From positions 1 through 6,956 of the forward strand of contig JAMPYD010000101.1 in assembly GCA_023700845.1 (NCBI GenBank): a stretch of 6,956 nucleotides of DNA, in the 5' to 3' direction. The notes beneath the pieces were generated by a model that saw nothing but the letters and a program-made list of their open reading frames with translations, was not told where the DNA came from and did no database searches. Shown in pieces: positions 5,854-6,956 of the stretch (the first letter of the stretch is position 1; each line of letters opens with the position of its first letter). Origin of the DNA: Elusimicrobiota bacterium. GTDB taxonomy: Bacteria; Elusimicrobiota; Elusimicrobia; UBA1565; UBA9628. Made by a program: the position numbers and the translations under genes.

Positions 5854-6956
5854 TTAGTCTTCGCCCTGGTCCTTGGTGAAGGCCGGCTGGTCGTCGTACT
5901 TGAACAGCTTTTCGACGTGGACCCACAGGACCTGGGAGCCGACGCGCAGGAGGAGCTCGGCGATGTCCTTGTCGTCCAGAGTCTCGCCGTGGGTCGAGAC
6001 CTTGAATCGGAGCCGCGCGCAGTCCACCGGGTCCGATTCGATGTCGTGGGTGTTGGGATAGACCTTCGTGCCGCGGCTCGAGATCTGGGCGAGGCGCACG
6101 GGCAGGCCGGTCAGGACCTTCTCGACCGAGGGGCCGAGCACGGCCGGATCGATCGCGGTCGCCACGAAGATGTCCACGCCCATCGGGCGGGTGTCCTTGG
6201 CGGTCACCATGACCGCGTCGCGGGTGACCTTGGGCATCTTGATCTTCCGGTACTCGCGGCGCGGGAACGACTTGGGCGCGGCGCCGAGGTTTTTGATCAC
6301 CTCGGCGGTGAACGCCTTCGTGCCCGACGGCTCGCGGCCTCCGCCGGCCATGTCGGCCGTCAGGACCTTCCCGTCCTCGAGCGTGACCAACAAAGCGTTC
6401 TCGACCGCGTCGGCGGCCTTCATCTCGCCGAGGTGGCGCAGCATCAGCACCGAGCTGTGCAGGATCGCCGTCGGGTTGGCCATGTCCTTGCCCGCGATCT
6501 GCGGCGCGGAGCCGTGGACCGCTTCGAAAATAGAAGCTCCATCACCCAGATTCGCCGATGGGGCGAAGCCGAGGCCGCCGATCAAAGCCGAGGCGAGGTC
6601 GGAGAGGATGTCGCCGTTCATGTTCGTCATCACGAGCACGTCGAACTGCTCGGGGCGCATCACGAGCTGGTGGGCGCAGTTGTCGACGATCTGATGCTCG
6701 GCATGTATTTCTGGATAATCTTTAGCAACGTCCTCAAACACGCGCTTGAAAAGCCCTTCCGTGAACTTGAGAATGTTCGCCTTGGTCGCGCACGTGACTT
6801 TCTTGCGGTGTTCCGCTCTCGCTAACTCGAATGCCAGACGACAAATTTTTTCCGAGCCCTTCCGCGTGATGATCTTCAGGCCCTGGGCGACCCCGGGGGT
6901 CTGCATGTACTCGATGCCCGCGTCGAGATCCTCGACGTTCTCTCTCACCACGACGA
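5854..6956 (-). CDS. icd: Isocitrate dehydrogenase, Thermus-type with C-terminal extension (5' partial)
   Basis: It catalyses oxidative decarboxylation of isocitrate to 2-oxoglutarate in the TCA cycle. The frame continues past the right edge. The GTG at 6951 is an internal Val in the conserved VVREN motif, so about 130 N-terminal residues are missing by comparison with the roughly 496-residue Thermus enzyme. Numbering from the codon at 6954-6952, there are 366 residues. Visible are VREN (3-6), catalytic Lys58 in CATKAN, metal ligands Asp91, Asp115 and Asp119 (VDNCAHQL, NMNGDILSD), HGSAPQIAGKDMANP (148-162), and an extension of about 140 residues ending FTKDQGED, nearly identical to the Thermus C-terminus as I recall it. 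Two oddities stand out. The expected catalytic Tyr of EDLYAGIE is Asp11. The NADP-phosphate pair Lys-Tyr is Gln152-Ile153. The stop is TAA at 5856-5854. It is the first visible gene of the minus-strand cluster. Family assignment is firm; cofactor is not. Confidence 0.95.
   Translation of the reverse strand, partial: VVVRENVEDLDAGIEYMQTPGVAQGLKIITRKGSEKICRLAFELARAEHRKKVTCATKANILKFTEGLFKRVFEDVAKDYPEIHAEHQIVDNCAHQLVMRPEQFDVLVMTNMNGDILSDLASALIGGLGFAPSANLGDGASIFEAVHGSAPQIAGKDMANPTAILHSSVLMLRHLGEMKAADAVENALLVTLEDGKVLTADMAGGGREPSGTKAFTAEVIKNLGAAPKSFPRREYRKIKMPKVTRDAVMVTAKDTRPMGVDIFVATAIDPAVLGPSVEKVLTGLPVRLAQISSRGTKVYPNTHDIESDPVDCARLRFKVSTHGETLDDKDIAELLLRVGSQVLWVHVEKLFKYDDQPAFTKDQGED

Noticed and set aside
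5752..6825. Plus-strand frame of 357 codons opposite isocitrate dehydrogenase
   Set aside because: Antisense shadow; the minus strand carries conserved catalytic motifs throughout.
6949..6951. GTG as the start of isocitrate dehydrogenase
   Set aside because: It lies inside the conserved VVREN motif, far from the N-terminus of the family.

Overview
The window is GC-rich bacterial DNA with dense coding. It holds four long genes in two convergent blocks, with a palindromic repeat between them. I recognise no rRNA, tRNA, CRISPR array, insertion sequence or transposase. Taxonomy can only be inferred. The high GC, the Thermus-type isocitrate dehydrogenase and the Ala/Pro-rich leader on a membrane-kinase fusion fit a little-cultured environmental phylum, and my tentative guess is Elusimicrobiota.

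Left block (1-2487, + strand): one very large gene, cut by the left edge, with an unusual composition. It has a disordered Ala/Pro-rich leader, then a membrane region with two PQ-loop motifs (SWEET/cystinosin-like), then a uridine-kinase-like P-loop domain, and last an adenylate-kinase-like P-loop domain. This fusion is the most original item here.

Middle (2488-2633): the gap between the convergent stop codons is almost filled by an imperfect inverted repeat of about 136 bp. Its arms carry the CCACAGAGACACAGAG-type motif that I recall as a dispersed intergenic repeat in many environmental bacteria. Its inner hairpin, followed by a T-rich run, could terminate the minus-strand operon.

Right block (2634-6956, - strand): three genes in transcription order. 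They are isocitrate dehydrogenase with the Thermus-type C-terminal extension (N-terminus cut by the right edge), a large-type malic enzyme, and an FprA/adrenodoxin-reductase-type ferredoxin-NADP reductase. Malic enzyme and reductase are about 12 nt apart and surely cotranscribed. An 88-nt gap before malic enzyme could hold a weak internal promoter. Together they link oxidative decarboxylation of isocitrate and malate to nicotinamide and ferredoxin redox balance. The malic enzyme carries NADP-type residues, while the isocitrate dehydrogenase has lost the usual NADP-phosphate contacts, so the two may feed different cofactor pools. The isocitrate dehydrogenase also has Asp where the catalytic Tyr is expected, and patches of AT-rich codons.
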